Source of the DNA: Ruegeria marina
GTDB taxonomy: Bacteria > Pseudomonadota > Alphaproteobacteria > Rhodobacterales > Rhodobacteraceae
Direction of reading: 5' to 3'
Length of the DNA stretch: 64,000 bases
NCBI RefSeq assembly: GCF_900101475.1
Contig: NZ_FMZV01000020.1
Location: forward strand, 1-64,000
Shown one piece after another: positions 47,237 to 54,260 of the stretch. The first letter of the stretch is position 1. Each line of letters starts with the position of its first letter. A program made the position numbers and the translations under genes. The notes beneath the pieces were generated by a model. That model was not told the origin of the DNA. It saw only the letters and a program-made list of their open reading frames with translations, and ran no database searches.

Positions 47237-47461
47237 ATGAGCACGCAAACCGAAAATACGACCCAAGACAACGGCGAAACCAAGAACCTGCCGACCCACG
47301 TTGCGAAGACCCGCATCGGCTACGGCAAGAAGGCTAGCTACGAGCGGATCGGGGTCGCTTGGGAAAACGATGACGGCTCGTTCTACATCAAGCTCTACGG
47401 CACCCAGGTTGTCAGCAACTTCACCCTGTACGCCATCAACACCGCGGAGGCGGGGGCCTAG
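47237..47461 (+). CDS. Small orphan protein of unknown function (74 residues)
   Basis: A 74-residue protein, with a polar N-terminal part (MSTQTENTTQDNGETKN) and a compact domain (IGYGKKASYERIGVAWEN, then SFYIKLYGTQ) that looks beta-rich. The start at 47237 follows AAAGGAAAGAAAG. No known family is recognised; proteins of this kind occur on mobilisable elements. Confidence 0.6.
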   Translation: MSTQTENTTQDNGETKNLPTHVAKTRIGYGKKASYERIGVAWENDDGSFYIKLYGTQVVSNFTLYAINTAEAGA

Positions 47462-47506
47462 AGCCTCCCGCCTTCGGGCGCTGAGCGGGAAAATCCCGCC
47501 CGGCGC

Positions 47507-47806
47507 CTATTCGTCGTGTTCGGGATCGTCCTCATCTTCAGGGACGAAGGGCGTCCCGAACGCGAACGCTTCCCATTCTTCATCCATATACGAGAGCCTG
47601 TTCGGGCGCCCTTGCAGCGCGACTGTGATCAGGCAGTCGATGGCCTCCCAGTCATCGCGGATCGCATCGTGTTCGGCTCTGTCTGCCCGCCACCGAATGT
47701 ACTCATCGACTTCGAGTTGATCGAACGCATCATGCTCGATGCAGTTCTGGATAAGCGCGGCTGCCCGCTCCAGGCGATACAAAGCGACTTCTGTTTCATA
47801 GTCCAT
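47507..47806 (-). CDS. Acidic orphan protein of unknown function (99 residues)
   Basis: A 99-residue, strongly acidic protein with helical content (MDYETEVALYRLERAAALIQ at the start; VPEDEDDPEHDE at the end). It converges with the 74-residue gene. I recognise no family. Acidic small proteins on mobile elements can act as DNA mimics, but nothing here shows that. Confidence 0.55.
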   Translation of the reverse strand: MDYETEVALYRLERAAALIQNCIEHDAFDQLEVDEYIRWRADRAEHDAIRDDWEAIDCLITVALQGRPNRLSYMDEEWEAFAFGTPFVPEDEDDPEHDE

Positions 47807-48053
47807 GGGAACCGTCCTTCTCAGCTGGTTGATCTGATGGACGGGTTATGACGGGGCCGGAGAAACGCCTGCCTCGGTGACGCCTCAGTATTGATCCGGG
47901 AGAGGCGTTCCGAGCGTTTTTGTGATGCAATGCAGCATGGCTGAAGCTGGCTCTGAGCCTGCGTTTGTGCTACCAAATTAAGTGAAAATTAACCTTTTCG
48001 CAGTGTTTTCCCGATATCCTGAAATTAGGGTGAAAGCTCATAAGAGTGAGTAC
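47807..48053. other. Non-coding region before the hairpin array
   Basis: No gene. It is mixed in composition, AT-rich around 47970-48050, and probably part of the transfer-origin or promoter region. ATCCTG at 48016-48021 matches the core of IncP-type nick sites but lacks the expected upstream hairpin. Confidence 0.35.
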
Positions 48054-48410
48054 AAGGTGTGCGTGGTACTACCACGCGCACCTTGCGGGGGGATTTCCCA
48101 TCCCCCGCGGACCCCCCAGGGCAGCCCTAAGCAAAATCTGCGCTCTGGCACGGATTTTCCTAAGGGCTGTGTCAGCCGTCTCACCCATCGAGGATGAGAT
48201 CGGCTGAGGGCAATGATTGGCACCATTGCCGTTTCGCCCGGGTCTGTGACCGGCGACCAGGGAGACTGGCTCTCCCTTGGAACCCATCGCTCTAGGGGAT
48301 TTTGCTCCCCTAGATACCCTCAACCAACCGTGCGCCGGTTGGATGCCGTAAGGGCCTTATGCAGCCCTTAACCCCGCACCAAAGGGAGATTTCGCTCTCC
48401 CCTTGGAACC
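48054..48410. repeat. Array of inverted repeats upstream of mobC, candidate oriT
   Basis: At least six hairpins stand in a row: 48054-48084 (31 bases, 15-bp arms with one T-G pair and a one-base loop), 48085-48108, 48122-48169 (21-bp arms, 17 matching), 48257-48280, 48292-48313 (perfect 8-bp stem, loop TTTTGC), 48349-48370 and 48379-48406. The fourth and last share the right-arm sequence followed by TTGGAACC. Position directly before mobC and the relaxase gene suggests the origin of transfer and relaxosome binding sites. The nick site is not identified. Confidence 0.6.
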
Positions 48411-48646
48411 CCCTCATGCCGTAGCGCGAATAGCGCGTGGCATGGACGATGCGCGAAATGCGCATCCTTAACGACCCCACCTTCGCAGATAAGCTGCGGT
48501 GGGCGGAGCAAAGAGCCTTCGTGCCCTTTGGAAACCTGACCAGCGTACGAGCGCTGAACCCCGGCAGGAGGGAAACCCTGCGCCCCTGCGTGTGATGTGA
48601 GGTCGGCCCGAGGCAGGGCCGGTAACCACTCATCTACGTAGGAGAC
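48411..48646. other. Leader between the hairpin array and mobC
   Basis: No gene is seen on either strand that can be supported; the longer minus-strand frames here lack ribosome-binding sites and family features. The stretch probably holds the mobC promoter. GTAGGAGAC just before 48647 is the mobC ribosome-binding site. Confidence 0.4.
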
Positions 48647-48994
48647 ATGAGCAAGACGACCGGCAACAAGCGTAAACCGCCCCATTCCTGGAGGCCCCCG
48701 GCAGATCGCTGGGATGAGGCCCCGGAGGCCGCGCGTGAGCTGGGCATATCGCTCAACGCCTACATGACAATGCGCATTCTTGGAGGCGGTCCGCCGCGGG
48801 TTCGCGGCTCTGCCATCGATCGCGCATTGCTGGCCAAGCTGATCGCGGAATGCGCTGCGATGCGGGACGGGCTGGATCGCATTGTCGAGGTGGCCGGTCA
48901 GGATCAGGATGTCTCCCGTGCGGTGGAAGGCGCGGCCCGGCATATCGAACAAGTTGCCGCGACGGCGTTGCTGGCGACGGGGCGGAAGCCATGA
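48647..48994 (+). CDS. mobC: MobC-like relaxosome protein
   Basis: A 115-residue accessory DNA-binding protein of plasmid mobilisation. It is basic at the start (MSKTTGNKRKPPHSWRPP) and has a ribbon-helix-helix-like LGISLNAYMTMRILGG, typical of MobC-type proteins that open the origin for the relaxase, followed by a helical C-terminal half. It overlaps the relaxase gene by 4 bases (ATGA), the standard mobC-mobA arrangement. Confidence 0.7.
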   Translation: MSKTTGNKRKPPHSWRPPADRWDEAPEAARELGISLNAYMTMRILGGGPPRVRGSAIDRALLAKLIAECAAMRDGLDRIVEVAGQDQDVSRAVEGAARHIEQVAATALLATGRKP

Positions 48995-50631
48995 TTCCGT
49001 TCGCGACATCCCGCGGGCTGGGGCAGGACCTCGCCACCCATTTGCAGAACGCTCAAGAAAACGAGCGTGTCGAGGTTGCCCAAATCCGCGGTGCGGCCTG
49101 CCGTGATCTCCATGGCGCCTTTGCCGAGTGGGAGTTTCAGGCGGATGCGCTCACACGCTGCCAGAAATATCTCTACAGCCTGTCCGTCAATCCCGATCCG
49201 GCGCAGGGGCGGCTGACCCGAGAACAATATCTCGATTATATCGACCGGGCCGAAGAGCAACTCGGATTGGCCGGGCAGCCGCGTGCCGTCGTCTTTCACA
49301 TCAAACATGGACGTGAGCATTGCCATGTCGTCTGGTCCCGCATCGATGCGCAGCAGGGCAAGGCGGTGCATCTCGCCTATGACAAGCAAAAGCTGATGAT
49401 GGTCACCCGTGAATTTGCGCGGGAGCACGGGCTGTCCTTGCCCAAAGGCTATGAGCGCGGGACAGAGTCCGGACGCCAAGCCACCCTCTATGAAATGCAC
49501 CAGCAGCGCGAGACCGGGATCAGCAAGCAGGACCGGATCGATCAGATCACGGCGGCTTGGCGCACAGCGGATAGTCCGAAGGCCTTTGTCGGAGCTCTCG
49601 CCGATCAAGGGTACATCCTGGCGACAGGGAACCGGCCTTATCTGGTCGTTGATCTCTACGGTCATGTCAGCGCGCTTCCCCGGATGATCGGGGACAAGCA
49701 GGTGCGCGCGAAAGACGTGCAGGCCTTCCTGCAGGACGCCTATCCGGTGGATGCCTTACCCTCGGTTGACGAGGCCAAGGAGCTCGCGGCAAAGCACCGC
49801 GCGGCGCTCAAAGAGCATGAAAAGGTGGAAGATCGAGCGGCGCAGATATCAGCGCTTGAACAGCGGCAAGCCGAACGCCGGGCTGAATTCGAGAAACAAA
49901 AAGCGGTGCTGCGCGAAAAGCAGGACAAGGAAAGATCCGCGCTCGTTTTAAAGCAGCAGGCGGTGCAGGCGCAGCGCCGGGCGGAATACGTGATGGAAGG
50001 CAGACGCATCCGGGAGCGGCGGCGCCGAGGCCGGGCGACAGGGCTCGCGGCCTTCCTCGGGCGCGTCACCGGTGTCAGTGCGGCGATCAAGCTGCTGCAT
50101 AAGCGGCAGGATACAAAGCGCTATCAGGCGTATCGGACGGGTAAGGACGCGTTGATCGATCTTCAGCGTGAAGAACGTGTGCTGCTGGAAAGAAAGCTCC
50201 AGGCGCAAGCGATGGGAATAAGCCGAAAGCTGCGCGGGCTCGATAAGGTCGAGAAGCGCGAGCTTGCCTCGCTGGAAACGTCCCTTGTCCGGCAAGGGCG
50301 TGAACAGGCGCGTGGCGGTCGAACTGAAATGCCATCTCTGCGGATGGGTGAGCGTCCGGGCGAAAACCTGACGCTTGAAAAGCGGGAGCAGGAGCGTTCG
50401 CGCTGGGCGGAGAATGCCAAGGACATCACGGCGGCGCCGGAGAAGACGGGGCCTATCGATCTCACAGAAGAGTTTGATCGGGCCGCCGGTGTGGAGGCCG
50501 CGCGCGATGATGAGGGGCGCGGGCAAGCGGGTGATGGGCGCAGGCCGCGGACGGAGGAGAAGGCCGAAGAGCAGATCAAGCGGTATCGGCGGAAGCGCAG
50601 CCGGGATCGCGGCAAGGATCGCGGGCGGTAG
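48991..50631 (+). CDS. Relaxase / mobilisation nuclease
   Basis: A 546-residue protein. The N-terminal nuclease domain has the relaxase three-histidine motif in HIKHGREHCHVVW (His103, His110, His112). A Tyr for attack on DNA may be in KYLYSLSVNPD (not certain). From about residue 290 a long charged coiled coil follows (many Arg/Lys/Glu/Gln). It starts at the MobC overlap (48991), not at the in-frame position inside mobC. It should nick the element's origin for conjugative transfer using a helper's secretion system; no mating-pair genes are visible in the window. Confidence 0.87.
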   Translation: MIPFATSRGLGQDLATHLQNAQENERVEVAQIRGAACRDLHGAFAEWEFQADALTRCQKYLYSLSVNPDPAQGRLTREQYLDYIDRAEEQLGLAGQPRAVVFHIKHGREHCHVVWSRIDAQQGKAVHLAYDKQKLMMVTREFAREHGLSLPKGYERGTESGRQATLYEMHQQRETGISKQDRIDQITAAWRTADSPKAFVGALADQGYILATGNRPYLVVDLYGHVSALPRMIGDKQVRAKDVQAFLQDAYPVDALPSVDEAKELAAKHRAALKEHEKVEDRAAQISALEQRQAERRAEFEKQKAVLREKQDKERSALVLKQQAVQAQRRAEYVMEGRRIRERRRRGRATGLAAFLGRVTGVSAAIKLLHKRQDTKRYQAYRTGKDALIDLQREERVLLERKLQAQAMGISRKLRGLDKVEKRELASLETSLVRQGREQARGGRTEMPSLRMGERPGENLTLEKREQERSRWAENAKDITAAPEKTGPIDLTEEFDRAAGVEAARDDEGRGQAGDGRRPRTEEKAEEQIKRYRRKRSRDRGKDRGR

Positions 50632-50643
50632 GTCTGTTGGTAT

Positions 50644-50679
50644 GGGCACCCCCGGCGAAAGCCGGGCCGGGCTCTATCG
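50644..50679. repeat. Dispersed hairpin repeat, copy 1
   Basis: GGCACCCCCGGC-GAAA-GCCGGGCCGGGCTCTATCG, of which CCCGGC and GCCGGG form a stem with a GAAA loop. A near copy is at 53710-53744 and a partial one at 52753-52770. Here it separates the relaxase and a converging minus-strand gene, so it may also terminate transcription. Confidence 0.7.
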
Positions 50680-50681
50680 TT

Positions 50682-51107
50682 CTATAGATCAGGTACTGAG
50701 AATATGACTGACGTTGTGAAGCTTTCGTAATCCACCTCAATTTTACAGAGCGCTTCGAGGCGCATGCCCCCTTGCATATCAAGATTCGAGTTAAGTCGGT
50801 TCAGTTCCTCCCACTCTTCTTCCGTCGGCGGCTTGCAAAATGCCCAAGCGCCTTCGAACCACGGCGGAAGGTCTTCTACGGGCGAAGCTACATATTTACG
50901 GCGGGTTGCGAACTCATTAAACCGTTGGTCTTCAATGTCGATCATTATGGCGCGCACGCCATTCTTGAAGGCCAAGGCGAATGCTCCGGGCGGTAGGTTC
51001 GGGGGAAGCTTGTGGCGATCCGATGAAAAATAAAGAAACACATAAAAGCCCGACAATAGGGCAACCACAGCAACAAATGACCATTTTAAAAAATTTGAAA
51101 AAGACAT
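50682..51107 (-). CDS. Membrane-anchored protein of unknown function
   Basis: A 141-residue protein with one N-terminal hydrophobic helix (about residues 8-28, LKWSFVAVVALLSGFYVFLYF) and a soluble domain with DLPPWFEGAWAFCKPP and a LEALCKIEVDYESF end. It is likely anchored in the inner membrane with the domain outside. I recognise no family. It converges with the relaxase gene and has AT-rich upstream DNA. Confidence 0.65.
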   Translation of the reverse strand: MSFSNFLKWSFVAVVALLSGFYVFLYFSSDRHKLPPNLPPGAFALAFKNGVRAIMIDIEDQRFNEFATRRKYVASPVEDLPPWFEGAWAFCKPPTEEEWEELNRLNSNLDMQGGMRLEALCKIEVDYESFTTSVIFSVPDL

Positions 51108-51383
51108 CCTAACACCTTACCGAAAATACCCGGAAGAATAAATAATGAAGTCCCCGGATTAATATTTGTGCGCTGTGTTTTATCTGCGATCAATTACACT
51201 GGATGACCTTCGGGCAGGTATCGCGAAGGCTCCATCTTCAAGTGGTCATTGTCTTCTGCGCTTCTTTCTCACTCTTGTAAAAAAACTCTGGTTTCCTTGA
51301 CTCATTCGCAGCGGTATCTGGTATAAAAGGCGAATAGAATTTTCTGATTTGAATTGGCCGGTAAATGTATTTTGGGGGAAGTT
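51108..51383. promoter_or_regulatory. AT-rich divergent promoter region
   Basis: These 276 bases lie between divergently read genes and are far more AT-rich than the rest of the island. Several AT-rich hexamers could serve as promoter boxes, so no single choice is supported. The only firm point is GGGGGAAG before 51384. Confidence 0.4.
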
Positions 51384-51713
51384 ATGAGTGATGGGCAGAA
51401 TTACAGAACACGCGTTGCCGAGAGGAGTGTGGGTGGACAGTCTTATAGTCTCGATGCATTCATCAATGACTCGGATTACCTCGTGTTCGAAGGCAACGAT
51501 TCAGGTCCTCTCCTTGAAGGCTTTCCCGGAGACGATGAGATCAGCTATTCGATTTCGATAGGCTGGGAAGAAAAGAATAAATTGCTGATGAAGCTTATAC
51601 AGCAAAGCCTATCGGAGTGCCATGATATCAGGAGCTGGCTCGCTATGAATGGTATCGAATATGAGTACCACAATACGCCAATTTTTGGGGTGCCATATAA
51701 AACGGATAACTAA
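51384..51713 (+). CDS. Orphan protein of unknown function (109 residues)
   Basis: A 109-residue acidic protein starting MSDGQNYRTRVAERSVGGQS and ending TPIFGVPYKTDN. The start at 51384 follows GGGGGAA; an in-frame ATG at 51354 lacks such a site. The central DDEISYSISIGWEEKNKLLMK looks like a small alpha/beta domain. No family recognised. Confidence 0.6.
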   Translation: MSDGQNYRTRVAERSVGGQSYSLDAFINDSDYLVFEGNDSGPLLEGFPGDDEISYSISIGWEEKNKLLMKLIQQSLSECHDIRSWLAMNGIEYEYHNTPIFGVPYKTDN

Positions 51714-51745
51714 GATGGATAGCGCTATCTGTCCGCTGCTATCCG

Positions 51746-52348
51746 TTAGCTGGCTTCAACCGCTTTTCGCATCCTCTCCACCGTTGCCCGGAAATCCGGG
51801 AGGAGCGGGTTTTCCGGCCAGGCTTCTGTGAAGGCGGCTGCGAGGCTCTCATAGTACCAGAGCGTGTCGTCCTTCGTCGGGTTGAACCGGTCCCAAATCG
51901 CGCTCCCGATCTTGTCATAGTCAAAAAGGATCGAGCGGGCGTTGTGGAGTTTATCCGCGCAAGACACCAGCTGGGTCTCGATCGGTTTGTGCCGGACATG
52001 CGCGATGTAGGTTTCCTTTCTCTCCCGCCAGGGGGCCTTTTCCTGGCCTTCCTCTTCAATGATCGCATCGGAGCAGTCCTCGACAATGTCGTGCACCGTA
52101 TCGCCGAAGCGCTGCCTGATCTCTTCAAGATTGATCAGATGACCTTGGTCTTCGATCGCATCATGAAGAAGGGCACCGATCGCGATGTCCTCGATGTTGT
52201 CGAACTGGTGGTAGGCATAGGCCTCCATGACGATGCCCGCGACGGCCATCAAGTGGGCGATATACGGGATCGGCGTTTGTTTCCGGGTCTGCTGACGATG
52301 AAGCTCGGATGCTAAAATCAGGGCTTCATCAAATTTCTTGCCAAGCAT
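51746..52348 (-). CDS. HD-domain phosphohydrolase (SpoT/RelA hydrolase-like)
   Basis: A 200-residue metal-dependent hydrolase. The HD signature is complete: His32 (YIAHLMAVA), His62-Asp63 (LLHDAIED) and Asp132 (SCADKLHNAR), in the spacing of the (p)ppGpp hydrolase domain of SpoT and the small alarmone hydrolases. A synthetase domain is absent. It may break down alarmones or other nucleotides. It converges with the 109-residue gene and follows an 85-residue gene on the same strand, with its start 33 bases after that gene's end. Confidence 0.84.
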   Translation of the reverse strand: MLGKKFDEALILASELHRQQTRKQTPIPYIAHLMAVAGIVMEAYAYHQFDNIEDIAIGALLHDAIEDQGHLINLEEIRQRFGDTVHDIVEDCSDAIIEEEGQEKAPWRERKETYIAHVRHKPIETQLVSCADKLHNARSILFDYDKIGSAIWDRFNPTKDDTLWYYESLAAAFTEAWPENPLLPDFRATVERMRKAVEAS

Positions 52349-52381
52349 GTCTTTCCTTTCTGTCGTCTTTCTTCAGGGGCG

Positions 52382-52639
52382 CTACTGAGCTTCTTGAAGC
52401 TCTTTTCCCGCTGTTCCTATCGCCATGAATACAATGGCGTAGGAGAGGGCCAACTGGCTGCTGGTATCAGCGCTGTTGTGCAGCTCTAAACCGCTGTCGA
52501 TTTCTTCCAGCGCTTTCTTGGCGATCTGCCGTCTCTGCGGGTGTTTGGAGTGATTGTATAACCATTCCAGTGTTTGCCGGCCGGTTTCGGTGACAATCCT
52601 CATCCGCTCGAACTCGCACATCACCTCTTTCGTCATCAA
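52382..52639 (-). CDS. Small helical orphan protein (85 residues)
   Basis: An 85-residue, mostly helical protein (MMTKEVMCEFERMRIVTETG, RRQIAKKALEEIDSGLELH). No family recognised. It is read in the same direction as, and 33 bases before, the HD-hydrolase gene, so the two may be cotranscribed. Its start is preceded by AACAAGGGTTGG. Confidence 0.55.
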   Translation of the reverse strand: MMTKEVMCEFERMRIVTETGRQTLEWLYNHSKHPQRRQIAKKALEEIDSGLELHNSADTSSQLALSYAIVFMAIGTAGKELQEAQ

Positions 52640-52752
52640 CCAACCCTTGTTTCACTCGCATAGTAACTCTTCCAGCATAGCGAGGGCGCCCCGAGCTTCG
52701 CCATGCTCGATCGGGCTGGTTGTCGATCCATCCACAGGAAACCGTCTCATTG

Positions 52753-52770
52753 GGCACCCCCGGCAGAGGC
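52753..52770. repeat. Dispersed hairpin repeat, partial copy 2
   Basis: GGCACCCCCGGC-AGA-GGC keeps the left arm of the repeat also seen at 50644 and 53710; the right arm is lost. It is followed at 52773 by GATCAGGTA, which also follows copy 1. Confidence 0.55.
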
Positions 52771-52783
52771 CGTGATCAGGTAG

Positions 52784-53602
52784 CTAGACGGTACCTCTCA
52801 GAATTGGATCAGCAATCCAGCCTTCGAGAGGATCGACCGTTGCTGGGGCGCCAAAGCCCTCATCGCGCTGTGTCCAGGCCCAGGCGGCCTGCGCGGCGCA
52901 GAGCAAGGCATCAAGGCTATCGGCACCCGGGTCATCGCAGAGTGAGGTGTCAGCTTCTATTGTGAAGCCGTACAGTTTCTGGCTTCGGCGCTTCAGTTCC
53001 TCAAGAACATCCAGGCGGGCATGCCGCTGATCATCGGTCTGCTTTTTCTTCGTGTCGTTCTTGTAGCTGCGCTTGCCGATAAGGTTCCGGGCCGCTACGC
53101 CGGGATAAGCTTCGACCACAATGCGCTGTGGGTCGCCCTGCATCAGGTGCGGGATGGTAACACCGGCTTCGATCAGCCGCGGGGCGCCCTCGAAAAACAT
53201 CAGACCCACCGGAACGCCGTACAGCTTTTGCGGGCTGATTGAACTCGCAGCGATGTCTGTCGCGCGTCGGTGCTCTTTGTCTCCCGCGGGGCGATCTTTT
53301 CGGTACTCGTCCAGTTCGCGGCGGAAATCCTTGCGGTCGGCTTTCCCGACATGGTTCACGTACCCAGCCCAATCTTGCGGCCAGCCAATCGTCTCGATGA
53401 AGCGCCTTGCCTGGCCAAACGGGAAATCTATCCCGGCAATCCAGGGTCCTGGTGTTTTCAGAAATGTCTCCAGAAGGCTGAAATTCGCCCAGCGTTCAAG
53501 GTTTTCTGCCGTGAGTGTTCCGCTCTCAAAAGAGCAGTGGAGCGCCGTAATCGGCTTGCGGCGCGAAGGCCGACTTGTGAAATCAATTCCGATAATCTTC
53601 AT
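52784..53602 (-). CDS. DUF429-family protein
   Basis: A 272-residue protein with the RNase H-like acidic layout of the DUF429 family: GIDFTSRPSRRK at the N terminus (Asp6), AGIDFPFGQARRF (second Asp), VEAYPGVAARNL and a C-terminal DDPGADSLDALLCAAQAAWAW. Members may be nucleases, but no activity is established. The start at 53602 is the first codon of the conserved MKIIGIDFT. It stands alone between hairpin repeats. Confidence 0.78.
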   Translation of the reverse strand: MKIIGIDFTSRPSRRKPITALHCSFESGTLTAENLERWANFSLLETFLKTPGPWIAGIDFPFGQARRFIETIGWPQDWAGYVNHVGKADRKDFRRELDEYRKDRPAGDKEHRRATDIAASSISPQKLYGVPVGLMFFEGAPRLIEAGVTIPHLMQGDPQRIVVEAYPGVAARNLIGKRSYKNDTKKKQTDDQRHARLDVLEELKRRSQKLYGFTIEADTSLCDDPGADSLDALLCAAQAAWAWTQRDEGFGAPATVDPLEGWIADPILRGTV

Positions 53603-54036
53603 GCGCTTGAGTGTGAGGCATCACAGGGCGAGTGGCAAATAGGCGGACAAGCTCGGCCTTAAAATGATGTGGATGGTCTCGGCCATCAACACGGTGATCG
53701 TGTGTTTTTGGCATCCCCGGCACGAGCCGGGCCGGGCTCTATCGCCGGTGGCGACCGAACCCAGACGCGGAAGGTGGAGTGGTCTGGTTTCGGCCCAGTC
53801 GGGTGACGATCCCTGGTGCGAAGGGGGACTGCAGGGCGCCAGCAGCGGTATACCAAGGCCAACGGGCTGGGCGGCGGACAAGAAGGCATCCGGAATCACC
53901 GCCGAAGCAAGCGCTGGTCGTCCTTTGCCCCCATCGCCTCGGCACGGGGTGAAGGCGATGGATGGCTCCGGACGAAGCAAGCTTACGGGTGCGTAAGGTC
54001 TAAGCCCTTAGAAATTTGAGAAAAGCCTACCCAAAT
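53603..54036. other. Intergenic region upstream of the DISARM-like operon
   Basis: No gene is supported in these 434 bases. The hairpin repeat copy 3 lies in it. Open frames such as 53664-53996 have no ribosome-binding site or protein-like composition. The right end holds the promoter of the next operon. Confidence 0.45.
53710..53744. repeat. Dispersed hairpin repeat, copy 3
   Basis: GGCATCCCCGGCACGAGCCGG and the bases after it (up to CTATCG at 53744) repeat copy 1 at 50644 almost exactly, including GCCGGGCCGGGCTCTATCG. Loop bases differ (ACGA versus GAAA), while the stem is kept. Confidence 0.7.
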
Positions 54037-54043
54037 GTGTATC
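54016..54043 (+). promoter_or_regulatory. Candidate promoter of the RHH gene and DISARM-like operon
   Basis: TTGAGA (54016-54021) and TGTATC (54038-54043) are spaced by 16 bases. The -10 box lies within the near-palindrome at 54037-54055, so a bound protein would block the polymerase. Confidence 0.45.
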
Positions 54044-54055
54044 CATTGGCTACAC
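54037..54055. promoter_or_regulatory. 19-base near-palindromic operator
   Basis: GTGTATCCATTGGCTACAC matches its own reverse complement at 16 of 19 positions. It ends 9 bases before the start of a ribbon-helix-helix gene. Such proteins commonly bind palindromes at their own promoters, so autoregulation of this gene and of the large operon behind it is likely. Confidence 0.6.
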
Positions 54056-54064
54056 TGCGAAGCT

Positions 54065-54253
54065 ATGAAAGACGTCGGCCTGCGCATACGGGTTCAGCGT
54101 GACCTACGGGAAGAATTCTTGGCGGCCTGCCGCGAGGAAGACAAGCCTGCGGCACAAGTTCTTCGCGAATTTATGCGAAGCTATGTCCAAAGAAGCAAAG
54201 CCAGCGCCAAGGATAAGCTTGACGTCGCCGGACCGATATTAGGGAGAAAGTAG
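54065..54253 (+). CDS. Ribbon-helix-helix protein, likely regulator of the following operon
   Basis: A 62-residue protein. Residues 3-12 form a beta strand (VGLRIRVQRD) followed by two helices (LREEFLAACREEDKPAAQVL, then REFMRSYVQRS), the ribbon-helix-helix layout of antitoxins and Arc/MetJ-type repressors. The ATG at 54065 is preferred to one at 54035 because the latter lies inside the operator. No toxin gene is next to it; the SNF2-type helicase starts 7 bases after its stop, so it probably regulates the defence operon. A true antitoxin role is less likely. Confidence 0.72.
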   Translation: MKDVGLRIRVQRDLREEFLAACREEDKPAAQVLREFMRSYVQRSKASAKDKLDVAGPILGRK

Positions 54254-54260
54254 ATTTTCG

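Noticed and set aside
46891-47316. A 141-codon minus-strand open frame with a hydrophobic start
   Set aside because: It overlaps the better-supported 74-residue gene, has no ribosome-binding site and has a non-protein-like composition.
48013-48021. ATATCCTG as an IncP/VirD2-type nick site
   Set aside because: The core matches, but the hairpin lies on the wrong side (3') and 33 bases away, so the match may be chance. The candidate oriT is therefore given without a nick site.
48054-48410. A CRISPR array
   Set aside because: The repeats are palindromic but differ in sequence and spacing, and there are no constant repeats with unique spacers or cas genes.
53664-53996. Overlapping open frames on both strands upstream of the defence operon
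   Set aside because: They cross the hairpin repeat, lack ribosome-binding sites and have no family character.
54065-54253. A classic toxin-antitoxin pair
   Set aside because: The RHH protein resembles antitoxins, but neither neighbour is a toxin-sized gene; the downstream gene is a 977-residue helicase.
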